DNA from: Flavobacterium araucananum
GTDB taxonomy: Bacteria > Bacteroidota > Bacteroidia > Flavobacteriales > Flavobacteriaceae
Length of the DNA: 64,000 nucleotides
NCBI RefSeq assembly: GCF_002222055.1
Contig: NZ_MUGS01000011.1
Span: 1-64,000 of the forward strand
Direction: 5' to 3'
The notes below the pieces were generated by a model. The model saw only the letters and a list, made by a program, of their open reading frames with translations, was not told where the DNA came from and did no database searches. Made by a program: the position numbers and the translations under genes. This document shows positions 19,271-27,706 of this stretch, one piece after another. Position 1 is the first letter of the stretch; each line of letters opens with the position of its first letter.

Positions 19271-19646
19271 GCAATTATTACTACTCTGGGCTCTTATTTG
19301 CTCAGGGGTTATTACTTACTTTTGTTTAACGGATTCAAGCAATATTCCTGCTGTAAATTTTCCGAGCATAGATAAAATTGTACATTTTTGTTTTCATTTT
19401 GGATTTACAATTTCATGGATATTGTTCTTCAAAAAAGAACTTAAAGGAAAAGCGCCTGATGATTACAAAGCATACCTGATTTCGTTTATATTTTCTGTTT
19501 TTTTTGGAATTACAATCGAGATTTTACAAAGTGTTTTTACAACCACAAGAACGGCAGACGTTAGTGATGTATTAGCAAATGCACTTGGAGCTTTAGCGGG
19601 TGTTTTTACAGCAATAGCTTTAAAAAAGCAAATCGACAGATTATAA
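19263..19646 (+). CDS. VanZ-like family membrane protein (127 aa)
   Basis: The likely start is GTG at 19263, overlapping the gcvH stop by 8 bases, giving [20 protein letters not shown]; a TTG further inside gcvH is unnecessary. Four hydrophobic segments and the motifs [11 protein letters not shown] and EILQSVF...[14 protein letters not shown] match the VanZ-like family. VanZ contributes to low-level teicoplanin resistance, but the family's biochemical role is unsettled, and the chromosomal copies beside gcvH in Flavobacteriia have no shown link to antibiotics. Confidence 0.85.
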   Translation: MPKQLLLLWALICSGVITYFCLTDSSNIPAVNFPSIDKIVHFCFHFGFTISWILFFKKELKGKAPDDYKAYLISFIFSVFFGITIEILQSVFTTTRTADVSDVLANALGALAGVFTAIALKKQIDRL

Positions 19647-19656
19647 AAATAGAATG

Positions 19657-19678
19657 ACCCACTTCGGTGGGTTTTTTA
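19657..19678 (+). terminator. Rho-independent terminator (UUCG tetraloop) after vanZ-like gene
   Basis: ACCCAC (19657-19662), TTCG loop, GTGGGT (19667-19672), then a run of Ts. Confidence 0.9.
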
Positions 19679-19729
19679 TTGCCAAAAAATCAAGCTTTAA
19701 AAAGTGTGTTTTTTTCTGAATATAAAATG

Positions 19730-19737
19730 TATTTTTG
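19730..19737 (+). promoter_or_regulatory. -7 promoter element of deoC-remB
   Basis: TATTTTTG matches TAnnTTTG; it overlaps the alternative TTG start at 19735 and precedes the ATG at 19756, supporting the latter as start. Confidence 0.7.
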
Positions 19738-19755
19738 TCGCAATTCTATACAGTT

Positions 19756-20499
19756 ATGAACGTTAAGCAATATTTAGACTCGACCTACTTAAAAACTGCC
19801 TCGCAAGCCGGACTTTCGGAAGCAGAAAATAATATCGTGGTCAAAAATGCCATTAACGAAGCGGTTCATGAAGGATTTAAACTAATTATGATCCGTCCGG
19901 AACATGTGGTTTTAGCAAAAGAGATTATCTCAAAATCTCACTCGGCTTTACTGATCGGTACTGTAATCGATTTTCCGGAAGGTAAATCAAGTTTAGAAAC
20001 AAAAATTAAAGAAGCCAATAAAGCCATTGAAGACGGAGCAGACGATTTGGATTTTGTCTGTAATTATGAAGCTTTTAAAAATGGAGATACTGCTTTAGTA
20101 AAACAAGAAATTTTTATAGGGACCCAAATTGGTCTGGCAAATAATAAAACAGTAAAATGGATTATCGAAGTTGCCGCTTTAAATGATAAAGAGATTATTC
20201 AGCTTTCGGCGTTGATTAAGAATGTAGTCATTTCAAATTTTAAAGAAGAAGATTATACTTCTGTTTTTGTAAAATCATCAACCGGTTTTTATAAAACTCA
20301 AAATGATTTGCCAAACGGAGCAACGATTCCAACCATAATAATGATGCTTGAAAATGCATCGCCCTTGCCGGTAAAAGCAGCCGGTGGAGTGCGGTCTTAT
20401 CAAGATGCAACAGAAATGATTCGTTTAGGCGTTAAACGCATCGGAACTTCGGCTGCAAAAGAAATTGCAAATGGAGAAAATACCACAAATCAATATTAA
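19756..20499 (+). CDS. deoC: Deoxyribose-phosphate aldolase
   Basis: 247 residues from ATG 19756; an earlier in-frame TTG lies within the promoter. Class I aldolase features: the LDSTYLK start, DDLDFVCN (D99), the Schiff-base lysine K173 in VFVKSSTGF, and the second active-site lysine K207 in VKAAGGVRS. It cleaves 2-deoxyribose-5-phosphate to glyceraldehyde-3-phosphate and acetaldehyde in deoxynucleoside catabolism. The stop codon is immediately followed by the remB ATG with no gap, so the two are co-transcribed although functionally unrelated. Confidence 0.95.
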   Translation: MNVKQYLDSTYLKTASQAGLSEAENNIVVKNAINEAVHEGFKLIMIRPEHVVLAKEIISKSHSALLIGTVIDFPEGKSSLETKIKEANKAIEDGADDLDFVCNYEAFKNGDTALVKQEIFIGTQIGLANNKTVKWIIEVAALNDKEIIQLSALIKNVVISNFKEEDYTSVFVKSSTGFYKTQNDLPNGATIPTIIMMLENASPLPVKAAGGVRSYQDATEMIRLGVKRIGTSAAKEIANGENTTNQY

Positions 20500-22641
20500 A
20501 TGAAAACCAAAAATTACGTAAATAAGATTTTTCTATCTTTTATTTTGACATTGTCATCCTTATTTGCTTTTTCACAAGAAAACAATAATTCTTCGATCAG
20601 ACCCGGTTTTGTATCAGAACAATTTCCGGTTTTTTCTAATTGCGAAAATTTGCAATCAAAAAAACTGGAGAATTGCTTTTATAAAGAAGTTCAGGATTTT
20701 GTATTTAATAATTTTCAGGTTCCTGAAAATTTAAAACAATCCAATTATAAAGGCGAAGTAAGAGTGCTTTTTGAAGTAGATGCAAACGGAGCCTTCAAAG
20801 TGCTTTATGTAAATGCTGTAAGCGATGAACTATCAGAAGAAGCAAAACGTGTTTTTGGAAAATTTCCTAAAGTAAAACCATCTACTTATAATGGGAAACC
20901 AACCTATTCAAAATATACGATTTCGATAGATATCCCATTAAAAAGTGCTGATCAGATTGCAGCAGAAGCTTTGGCAGCAGCCGAAATTTTGAAACCTGCC
21001 GAAAAACCTATGACAGAGCTGGATAGTATTATTTATAAAAAGTACAACAATCCGGAATTTGAGAGTCATTTAAATATTCCTTTTTCTCATAGTTATTATG
21101 CGCAATTTGATGGCGCTATGAATCAGGTAGGGAGCAATAACCATACGGCTTCAAAACCTTATACTTATGCCGAGGTTTCTAAATATTATAATCTAAAAGC
21201 AGTAAACGAATCACTTCATAAAAATGTTTCGACCTGGTTAGGAAGAAAATTCTGGAACGAAAATTTGGTTCAGATTCAGGGAGAAGATTATTGGCTGTCA
21301 TTAAACCCAATTCTTGATTTGCAAATGGGTAAAGCGTCAGATCTTAATGCTTCATACACTTATGTAAATACACGTGCCTTAAATTTTAGAGGAGGTTTAG
21401 GCAAGCAAATTAATTTTACCACAACAGTTTTTGAAAGTCAGGGACGATTTGCGGGTTATTTTAATGATTATGCCGAAACATTAAAACCTTCAGGAGGAAA
21501 TCCGGCGATAATTCCGGGAATGGGAATTGCAAAACGATTTAAAACAGATGCCTACGATTTTCCTTTGGCAGAAGCAAATATTACCTATGCGCCAAGTAAG
21601 TTTTTTGATTTGCAATTAGGGTATGGCCGAAATTTTATTGGAGACGGATATCGTTCATTGCTGGAAAGTGATGGGGCAAGCCCTTATCCATATTTTAAAA
21701 TTAATACCACTTTCTGGAAAATAAAATATACCAATACCTATATGTGGCTTAAGGATGTGCGTCCGGATGTTACTTTAGACAAAACGTATGCAACAAAATT
21801 CATGGCGAATCATTACTTAAGCTGGAATGTTTCGAACAAGTTGAATTTAGGTTTTTTTGAATCAGTAGTCTGGACAGATACCAATAACAGAGGGTTTGAT
21901 GTTAATTTTGTAAACCCGATCATTTTTTATCGTTCTGTAGAGTTTTCGTCATCATCGAGAAGTGGTAATGCCCTTTTAGGAATGTCAGGAAAATACAAAT
22001 GGAACAACAATGTTAATTTGTATGCTCAGTTTTTGCTTGACGAATTTTCAGTAAGTGATATGGCAGCCGGAGAAAACAGCTGGAAAAATAAATTTGGATA
22101 TCAATTAGGGGCAAAATATTACAATGCATTCAAAGTAAAAGATTTATTACTACAATTAGAGTACAACCATGTGCGCCCTTATGTGTATTCGCACAGTGCT
22201 ATTATTACAAACTATGGTCATAATAATCAAAGTATGGGGCATCAATGGGGTGGTAATTTTGAAGAATTTGTTGCAATTGGCCGTTATCACAAAGGACGTT
22301 TTTATACCGATGCAAAATTTACAATTGGTAAACGCGGTTTAGATTTTGATACTCCGGAAGACAGCTACAATTATGGTGGAAATATCTATAAAAGTTACAA
22401 CGAAAACCGTCCGTATGATACGGGTGTAAAAGTAGGGCAGGGAAACAAAACCAATATTTTTATTGCAGATATTCAGGCAGGTTATTTGATAAACCCAATG
22501 AGCAATTTGAAATTTTTTGGAAGCTTCTTGTATCGAAATTTTGATCCAACACAAGAAACAGCGACAACTTTTAAGCAAAGTACAACTTGGTTTAGTGTAG
22601 GCTTGCGTTCAGATATCTTTAATTGGTATTTTGATTACTAG
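20500..22641 (+). CDS. remB: RemB-like gliding motility outer membrane protein
   Basis: 713 residues with a signal peptide ending near FAFSQ|ENN. Residues about 60-145 resemble a TonB C-terminal-like domain (KGEVRVLFEVDANGAFKVLY), followed by a helical linker (ADQIAAEALAAAEILKPAEK). A long beta-strand-rich region (about 200-713) resembles capsule-assembly Wzi-like barrels and ends in WFSVGLRSDIFNWYFDY. The length, domain order and position four genes after sprA match RemB of F. johnsoniae, a mobile cell-surface protein involved in gliding. The symbol rests on this resemblance and on remembered synteny. It is co-transcribed with deoC. Confidence 0.82.
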   Translation: MKTKNYVNKIFLSFILTLSSLFAFSQENNNSSIRPGFVSEQFPVFSNCENLQSKKLENCFYKEVQDFVFNNFQVPENLKQSNYKGEVRVLFEVDANGAFKVLYVNAVSDELSEEAKRVFGKFPKVKPSTYNGKPTYSKYTISIDIPLKSADQIAAEALAAAEILKPAEKPMTELDSIIYKKYNNPEFESHLNIPFSHSYYAQFDGAMNQVGSNNHTASKPYTYAEVSKYYNLKAVNESLHKNVSTWLGRKFWNENLVQIQGEDYWLSLNPILDLQMGKASDLNASYTYVNTRALNFRGGLGKQINFTTTVFESQGRFAGYFNDYAETLKPSGGNPAIIPGMGIAKRFKTDAYDFPLAEANITYAPSKFFDLQLGYGRNFIGDGYRSLLESDGASPYPYFKINTTFWKIKYTNTYMWLKDVRPDVTLDKTYATKFMANHYLSWNVSNKLNLGFFESVVWTDTNNRGFDVNFVNPIIFYRSVEFSSSSRSGNALLGMSGKYKWNNNVNLYAQFLLDEFSVSDMAAGENSWKNKFGYQLGAKYYNAFKVKDLLLQLEYNHVRPYVYSHSAIITNYGHNNQSMGHQWGGNFEEFVAIGRYHKGRFYTDAKFTIGKRGLDFDTPEDSYNYGGNIYKSYNENRPYDTGVKVGQGNKTNIFIADIQAGYLINPMSNLKFFGSFLYRNFDPTQETATTFKQSTTWFSVGLRSDIFNWYFDY

Positions 22642-22757
22642 TCAATTTAATAAGATTTTTCGAAATAATTGTGTTAAAGATTTGCAAGTCCTTATTTTGT
22701 AAAGGTTTTATTGAAAAAAATCTAATTTTATAGGTCCATATTCTACAATCTAATTTG

Positions 22758-22765
22758 TACATTTG
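22758..22765 (+). promoter_or_regulatory. -7 promoter element of the cytochrome oxidase block
   Basis: TACATTTG matches TAnnTTTG. Transcription would start near 22770, which excludes any start codon upstream of 22800 for the heme O synthase gene. Confidence 0.72.
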
Positions 22766-22799
22766 CACCACTCAAAAAAACATACAAATAATTACCGTA

Positions 22800-23702
22800 T
22801 TGAACGCTACTAAAAATACATTTTCAATAAAATCAATATTTAACGATTTCAAAGAGATTACAAAGGCTGGTTTAGCGATCAGTGTATTGTTTTCTTCGAT
22901 TGCTGGATATTTATTAGGGGTAAATGAAGCACATCCTTTTAAATGGAGTGTTTTGGTCGTTTTAATGATAGGCGGATATTGTATGGTTGGAGCTTCTAAT
23001 GCTTTTAATCAGGTAATAGAAAAAGATATCGATTCGTTAATGGATCGTACAAAAAATCGTCCCGTACCTTCAGGACGTATGTCGCCAACAACAGCTTTGA
23101 TTGTTGCCAGTTTGCTTACCGTTATTGGTATTGCACTGCTGTATACGATCAATGCAAAATCAGCCATGTTTGCTGCGATTTCAATATTTTTATATACAAG
23201 CGTTTATACACCTTTAAAAACAGTAACTTCGTTATCAGTTTTTGTGGGTGCTTTTCCCGGAGCGATTCCTTTTATGTTGGGCTGGGTAGCAGCAACAGGA
23301 GAATTTGGTATCGAAGCCGGAACCCTTTTTCTAATTCAGTTTTTCTGGCAGTTCCCTCATTTTTGGGCAATTGGCTGGTTTTTATACGAAGATTATGAAA
23401 AAGCAGGTATCTTTATGCTTCCTACAGGAAAAAAAGACAGAAAGACTGCATTGCAGATTATTTTATATACGGTTTGGCTTATTATAGCGTCATTATTACC
23501 AGCTTTGGGTTTTACGGGGCAATTGTTTATTACGCCAATTGCAGCGATACTAGTGTTTTTATTAGGATTATGGATGTTGTTTTATGCCGTACGTTTGTAT
23601 CAGTTACGAACAGCAAAATCAGCAAGAACATTAATGTTAGTAAGCGTTTCGTATATCTCCCTACTGCAAATCGTATTTATAATAGATAAATTTTTAAGAT
23701 AG
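22800..23702 (+). CDS. cyoE: Protoheme IX farnesyltransferase (heme O synthase)
   Basis: The start is taken as TTG 22800 (LNATKNTFSIKS), because the only earlier start codon, at 22755, overlaps the -7 box; this gives 300 residues. It is a UbiA-superfamily prenyltransferase with about eight membrane helices. The prenyl-binding motif is NQVIEKDIDSLMDRTKNRP, and the second conserved region is YTPLKT...GAFPGAIPFMLGW. QFPHFWAIGWFLYEDY is typical of CyoE/CtaB. It adds a farnesyl group to heme B for heme-copper oxidases, and oxidase subunit genes follow at once (2 bases to the next gene), consistent with a dedicated operon. Confidence 0.94.
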   Translation: MNATKNTFSIKSIFNDFKEITKAGLAISVLFSSIAGYLLGVNEAHPFKWSVLVVLMIGGYCMVGASNAFNQVIEKDIDSLMDRTKNRPVPSGRMSPTTALIVASLLTVIGIALLYTINAKSAMFAAISIFLYTSVYTPLKTVTSLSVFVGAFPGAIPFMLGWVAATGEFGIEAGTLFLIQFFWQFPHFWAIGWFLYEDYEKAGIFMLPTGKKDRKTALQIILYTVWLIIASLLPALGFTGQLFITPIAAILVFLLGLWMLFYAVRLYQLRTAKSARTLMLVSVSYISLLQIVFIIDKFLR

Positions 23703-23704
23703 TT

Positions 23705-24304
23705 ATGGAAATGACAATGACAACAGCAGAAATAGCAAGTGAAGAAAAAGTAAGGAAATCAAAATCGGCAAAACTGATTTTGTTATTCGCAATGGTTAGT
23801 ATGACCATGATGTTTGCCGGACTTACCAGTGCATTTGTGGTGAGTAAATCAAGAGCAGACTGGTTGAAAAATTTCGAATTGCCTACTGCATTTTATTACA
23901 GTACAATAGTTATTATTGGTTGCAGTGTGACTTTTTATCTTGCTAAAAAAGCAATTCAAAAAGACAATAGAAGCGCAACTACAGCGTTACTTTTAGGTAC
24001 ATTAGCGTTAGGCGTTTTATTTGTGGTTTTACAATTTGTAGGTTTTGGACAAATCGTAAAAAGTGGTTATTATTTTACGGGAGAAGGTAGTTCGATTACT
24101 ACAACTTTTCTTTACGTAGTAACCGTTACCCACTTATTACACTTGGCTGGAGGTTTGATTTCACTTTTAATTATAATTTATAATCATTTTAAACAAAAAT
24201 ACAATTCGACTCAAACTCTTGGTATAGAACTAGGTGCGATGTATTGGCACTTTTTGGATTTATTATGGGTATATTTATTTTTATTTTTATATTTCTTTAA
24301 ATAA
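23705..24304 (+). CDS. Cytochrome c oxidase subunit III family protein (first copy)
   Basis: 199 residues with five predicted membrane helices and the subunit III features VTVTHLLHLAGGL and MYWHFLDLLWVYLFLFLYF at the C-terminus. Subunit III stabilises the proton-uptake side of heme-copper oxidases. It is 2 bases after cyoE and 42 bases before a second, larger subunit III gene, the usual Bacteroidota pairing. Catalytic subunits I and II are not in this window and must be encoded elsewhere. Confidence 0.92.
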   Translation: MEMTMTTAEIASEEKVRKSKSAKLILLFAMVSMTMMFAGLTSAFVVSKSRADWLKNFELPTAFYYSTIVIIGCSVTFYLAKKAIQKDNRSATTALLLGTLALGVLFVVLQFVGFGQIVKSGYYFTGEGSSITTTFLYVVTVTHLLHLAGGLISLLIIIYNHFKQKYNSTQTLGIELGAMYWHFLDLLWVYLFLFLYFFK

Positions 24305-24346
24305 GAAAAAAACGTAAATTTGGGAACTTTTTAACGAATATCTTTT

Positions 24347-25327
24347 ATGGAAGCGACAGTTACTACTGCAAATAACAACGAAAAAACTTGGGGAGGCGGC
24401 AATGAGCCATTAGGAGCAAGTTATGGTAAAATGATGATGTGGTTTTTTATCGTATCAGATGCCTTAACATTCTCTGGATTTCTGGCAGCTTATGGTTTTT
24501 CTAGATTTAAATTTATCGAAACCTGGCCATTGGCTGATGAAGTGTTTACTCACTTCCCATTTATGCATGGTGTTTCGGCTCCAATGTATTATGTAGCCTT
24601 AATGACTTTTATTTTAATTTTCTCCTCTGTAACAATGGTTTTAGCTGTTGATGCAGGTCATCAATTGAAAAAAACAAAAGTTGCAATCTACATGTTTTTA
24701 ACTATTATTGGAGGTTTAATATTCGTTGGTTCTCAAGCCTGGGAATGGAAAAACTTTATTAAAGGTGAATATGGAGCGGTTGAAACAGTAGGTGGAAGCT
24801 TATTGCAGTTTGTTGATAAAGATGGTAAAAGAGTAGCTCTTGAAGAGTTTGCTGTAAAATTACCAAATCAACCGGAAGAACTTACCAGAGCAAAAGCAAA
24901 ATGGTTTATGGAAAGTGCTGAAACAGTACCAACATATTCAGTTGCTGAAATTCAGGCTGGTTTTAAAGCGCATCCTGACTTATTGATTAGAACTGAGCAT
25001 TTGACTGCTGAAAAGAAAAAAACAGTTTTAAGCAGAGCCGAATCTGAAGCTCGTTTAAGTACAGCAAAATATGTTGTAGAAGGTGCTAACTTAACAAGAA
25101 ACGAATACGGAAGTAAATTATTTGCTGATTTCTTCTTCTTCATTACAGGATTCCACGGTTTTCACGTATTTTCTGGAGTTATCATTAATATCATTATTTT
25201 CTTTAATGTATTAGTAGGTACTTACGAAAAAAGAAGAAGCTACGAGATGGTAGAGAAAGTTGGTTTATACTGGCACTTTGTCGATCTTGTTTGGGTATTT
25301 GTATTTACAGTTTTCTACTTAGTTTAA
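24347..25327 (+). CDS. Cytochrome c oxidase subunit III with large hydrophilic insertion (second copy)
   Basis: 326 residues. Subunit III helices flank a charged, largely helical insert at about residues 140-260 (including KAKWFMESAE and EKKKTVLSRAESEA). The C-terminal part has ADFFFFITGFHGFHVFSG and GLYWHFVDLVWVFVFTVFYL, classical subunit III motifs. The insert roughly accounts for the extra length compared with the 199-residue neighbour; its function is unknown to me. It lies in an operon with cyoE, subunit III-1 and subunit IV. Confidence 0.93.
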   Translation: MEATVTTANNNEKTWGGGNEPLGASYGKMMMWFFIVSDALTFSGFLAAYGFSRFKFIETWPLADEVFTHFPFMHGVSAPMYYVALMTFILIFSSVTMVLAVDAGHQLKKTKVAIYMFLTIIGGLIFVGSQAWEWKNFIKGEYGAVETVGGSLLQFVDKDGKRVALEEFAVKLPNQPEELTRAKAKWFMESAETVPTYSVAEIQAGFKAHPDLLIRTEHLTAEKKKTVLSRAESEARLSTAKYVVEGANLTRNEYGSKLFADFFFFITGFHGFHVFSGVIINIIIFFNVLVGTYEKRRSYEMVEKVGLYWHFVDLVWVFVFTVFYLV

Positions 25328-25345
25328 TTTTTAAGATTTATCATT

Positions 25346-25702
25346 ATGTCACACGATCACGAATACGTATCAAATACAAAAAGAATCTGGTTTGTTTTTG
25401 GATTACTGTCAGTTGTAACAACATTTGAAGTTTTCCTTGGTATTGTTAAACCAGGATTCCTAGAATTTAATCATTTTGTAGGTTTGAATTTGTTGAATTG
25501 GATATTTTATATCTTAACAATATTCAAAGCATATTATATAGTATGGGCATTTATGCACATGGAAGGTGAAAAAAGCAGCCTTAGATGGTCTGTTGTTTCA
25601 CCAGTTATTTTCCTAGTTTTATATTTATTGTTTATTCTGTTGACAGAAGGACATTATATTTATGGGGTTTTTAAAGATTCTACTATTAAATGGAATTTTT
25701 AA
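25346..25702 (+). CDS. Cytochrome c oxidase subunit IV family protein
   Basis: 118 residues, three hydrophobic helices, with a His-rich N-terminus (MSHDHEY) and AYYIVWAFMHMEGEKSSLRW, which resembles bacterial COX IV (CtaF/CyoD-like) small subunits. It is 18 bases after the large subunit III gene and followed by a strong terminator, so it ends the oxidase operon. Such subunits assist assembly and stability rather than catalysis. Confidence 0.9.
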   Translation: MSHDHEYVSNTKRIWFVFGLLSVVTTFEVFLGIVKPGFLEFNHFVGLNLLNWIFYILTIFKAYYIVWAFMHMEGEKSSLRWSVVSPVIFLVLYLLFILLTEGHYIYGVFKDSTIKWNF

Positions 25703-25724
25703 CATGATATTAATTCAAAAAGAG

Positions 25725-25748
25725 TCCCGATAACATCGGGATTTTTTT
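25725..25748 (+). terminator. Rho-independent terminator ending the oxidase operon
   Basis: TCCCGAT (25725-25731), AAC loop, ATCGGGA (25735-25741) and seven Ts. The T-run leads directly into the -7 box of the next transcription unit. Confidence 0.9.
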
Positions 25749-25755
25749 ATTTTTG
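25748..25755 (+). promoter_or_regulatory. -7 promoter element of the SCO assembly operon
   Basis: TATTTTTG matches TAnnTTTG, 26 bases before the ATG at 25781; its first T is the last base of the preceding terminator's T-run. Confidence 0.68.
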
Positions 25756-25780
25756 TACCTCAATAACTTCCGGTAATAAA

Positions 25781-26422
25781 ATGAAAAAAAATATAGTTCT
25801 TTTTGTCCTTTTTGTTTTGCCAATTGTAGCCTATTTGTTTTTTGCTTCAGGTGTAAACAGCTTTACTAAACTTCCCACAATAACTCCTAAAATTGCCGAT
25901 TTTGGTAATTGGAAATCCCTTAAAGGAGAAAAAGTATCCCTTAATAATAAAATTACAATCCTTGGTTTCTCCGGAACTGATATTCTAAAAAACAGAGGGA
26001 ATTTTTTTAACCTGAACGAAAAAATTTATCAGCGTTACAATGGTTTCAAAGATTTGCAATTTGTAGTGATCTGTCCTTTAGGAACCGAAAAAGATGCAGA
26101 GAAAATTGTTGAATCATTAGGAGCATTTACAGATGTTTCAGGATGGCATTTTATTTTTGCAGCTCCAGAACAAATTAAAGTGTTTTATGATCAGTTGCAC
26201 CTAAAAGGAAAACTGGATCAGAACATGGGGACTGCTAATGTTTATATCGTCGATAAAGAACGAAATCTAAGAGGACGAAAAGATAAAGGAGAATACAAAG
26301 AAGGATACGATACCTTTCATCCTTCTGAGTTAAGCAACGAAATGCTGGATGATTTCAAAATTATCTTATACGAATATCGTGCAGCGCTAAAAAAGAACCA
26401 CAACGCAACAAAAGAACTTTAA
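25781..26422 (+). CDS. Membrane-anchored thioredoxin-fold/SCO-like protein lacking the CxxxC site
   Basis: 213 residues with an N-terminal membrane anchor (IVLFVLFVLPIVAYLFFASG). The layout resembles SCO proteins: KITILGFSG where SCO has its first strand, LQFVVICPLG, then a late NVYIVDKERNLRGR strand matching the SCO segment ALIDKDGNIRCRKD. The two copper-binding cysteines are absent, leaving one unrelated Cys in VVICP. The next gene is a genuine SCO. It may be a non-metal-binding partner or scaffold in oxidase copper insertion; that role is inference from fold resemblance and context only. Confidence 0.75.
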   Translation: MKKNIVLFVLFVLPIVAYLFFASGVNSFTKLPTITPKIADFGNWKSLKGEKVSLNNKITILGFSGTDILKNRGNFFNLNEKIYQRYNGFKDLQFVVICPLGTEKDAEKIVESLGAFTDVSGWHFIFAAPEQIKVFYDQLHLKGKLDQNMGTANVYIVDKERNLRGRKDKGEYKEGYDTFHPSELSNEMLDDFKIILYEYRAALKKNHNATKEL

Positions 26423-26432
26423 TCTATATAGT

Positions 26433-27122
26433 ATGTTTAAAAATAAATCATATATCGGAATTTCGTTTATTATTTTAATCTTCGGTATTTATGCCGTGCC
26501 TAAAATAATAGACAGAATAACAAATGGTGAAGTTGTAAAAGGGAACCGTTTGGATAATGTGGGATTGAAAACTTCAAAATCTGATGCCAAATTAATGACA
26601 ATTGGACCAGCTCCTAAATTTGAATTAACCAATCAGGATAATAAAAAAGTTTCAAATCAAACCTATAAAGGTAAAGTGTATGTTTTAGAGTTTTTCTTTA
26701 CAACCTGTCCTTCAATTTGTCCAAAAATGAATTTGAGTATGTTAGAGATTGAGAAAACATTTTTTGGGAATCCTAATTTCGGGATTGTTTCGATTACCAT
26801 CGATCCTAAACACGATACACCACAAGTATTAAAAGATCATGCCAAATTATTGGGTGTAAAATCTTCTAACTGGAATTTTTTAACGGGTGATAAAGCTACT
26901 ATCATGGATTTATCAAACAAAGGGTTCAATTTATACGCCGGAGAAAATGACAAAGTAAGCGGTGGTTTTGAACATTCTGGTTTGTTTGCCTTAATTGATA
27001 AAGATGGTAATATTCGTTGCAGAAAAGATGAATTTGGTAACCCAAACATCTATTATGACGGACTGGATAAAAAAGGAGTTAGAGATATTCAAGAAGATAT
27101 TAAAATATTATTAGCCGAATAA
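26433..27122 (+). CDS. SCO1/SenC family copper chaperone for cytochrome oxidase
   Basis: 229 residues, an N-terminal membrane anchor and a thioredoxin fold. The copper site is complete: C92 and C96 in FTTCPSICPKMN, and H181 in GFEHSGLF. KYGIVSITIDPKHDTP-type sequence (GIVSITIDPKHDTP) is diagnostic. SCO proteins deliver copper, or reduce the cysteines, of the CuA centre of subunit II. Eleven bases after the Cys-less paralogue and 2 bases before DUF420, in one operon. Confidence 0.94.
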   Translation: MFKNKSYIGISFIILIFGIYAVPKIIDRITNGEVVKGNRLDNVGLKTSKSDAKLMTIGPAPKFELTNQDNKKVSNQTYKGKVYVLEFFFTTCPSICPKMNLSMLEIEKTFFGNPNFGIVSITIDPKHDTPQVLKDHAKLLGVKSSNWNFLTGDKATIMDLSNKGFNLYAGENDKVSGGFEHSGLFALIDKDGNIRCRKDEFGNPNIYYDGLDKKGVRDIQEDIKILLAE

Positions 27123-27124
27123 AA

Positions 27125-27706
27125 ATGGAAGATCATTCATTAGAAAAAAAATACAATAAGTACATTATTGCCGTTTCAATTTTAATACCGGTTGCAGTAG
27201 GTATTTTATTTGTTATTAAGTTAAAAGATTTTGGGATCAATGTTGAGCCTCTTTCATTTTTGCCGCCAATATATGCTACAACAAATGGGTTGACAGCAAT
27301 TGCTTTGGTTTTGGGTGTTATTGCTATTAAAAACGGAAAACAGAAGCTTCATGAACGATTAATGACTTCGGCTATTGCTTTGTCTTTAGCTTTTTTGGTG
27401 ATGTATGTTGCCTATCACATGACAGCTGATTCGACTAAATTAGGAGACTTAAATCATGACGGAATTGTCGATGCTGTCGAAAAAGCAAAAGTAGGAGCTG
27501 TTCGATATTTGTATGTCTTTATTTTACTGACCCATATTGTTTTATCAGTTGTAATTATTCCATTTGTACTTGTTACGTATGTTAGAGCTCTTTCTAAGCG
27601 TTTTGACAGACACAGAAAAATAGCCAGAATAACTTTCCCGCTTTGGCTTTATGTTGCTGTTACAGGCGTAATAGTTTATTTAATGATATCTCCTTATTAT
27701 GCTTAA
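27125..27706 (+). CDS. DUF420 membrane protein with an EF-hand-like loop
   Basis: 193 residues with about five membrane helices, including HERLMTSAIALSLAFLVMY and LLTHIVLSVVIIPFVL, whose conserved histidines are typical of DUF420 (CtaM-like) proteins linked to heme-copper oxidase assembly. Between two helices lies DLNHDGIVDAVE (residues 108-119), a complete EF-hand calcium-loop pattern (acidic at 1, 3, 5, 9 and 12, Gly at 6). It sits downstream of SCO, consistent with an oxidase assembly role; the calcium-binding idea is inference. Confidence 0.9.
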   Translation: MEDHSLEKKYNKYIIAVSILIPVAVGILFVIKLKDFGINVEPLSFLPPIYATTNGLTAIALVLGVIAIKNGKQKLHERLMTSAIALSLAFLVMYVAYHMTADSTKLGDLNHDGIVDAVEKAKVGAVRYLYVFILLTHIVLSVVIIPFVLVTYVRALSKRFDRHRKIARITFPLWLYVAVTGVIVYLMISPYYA

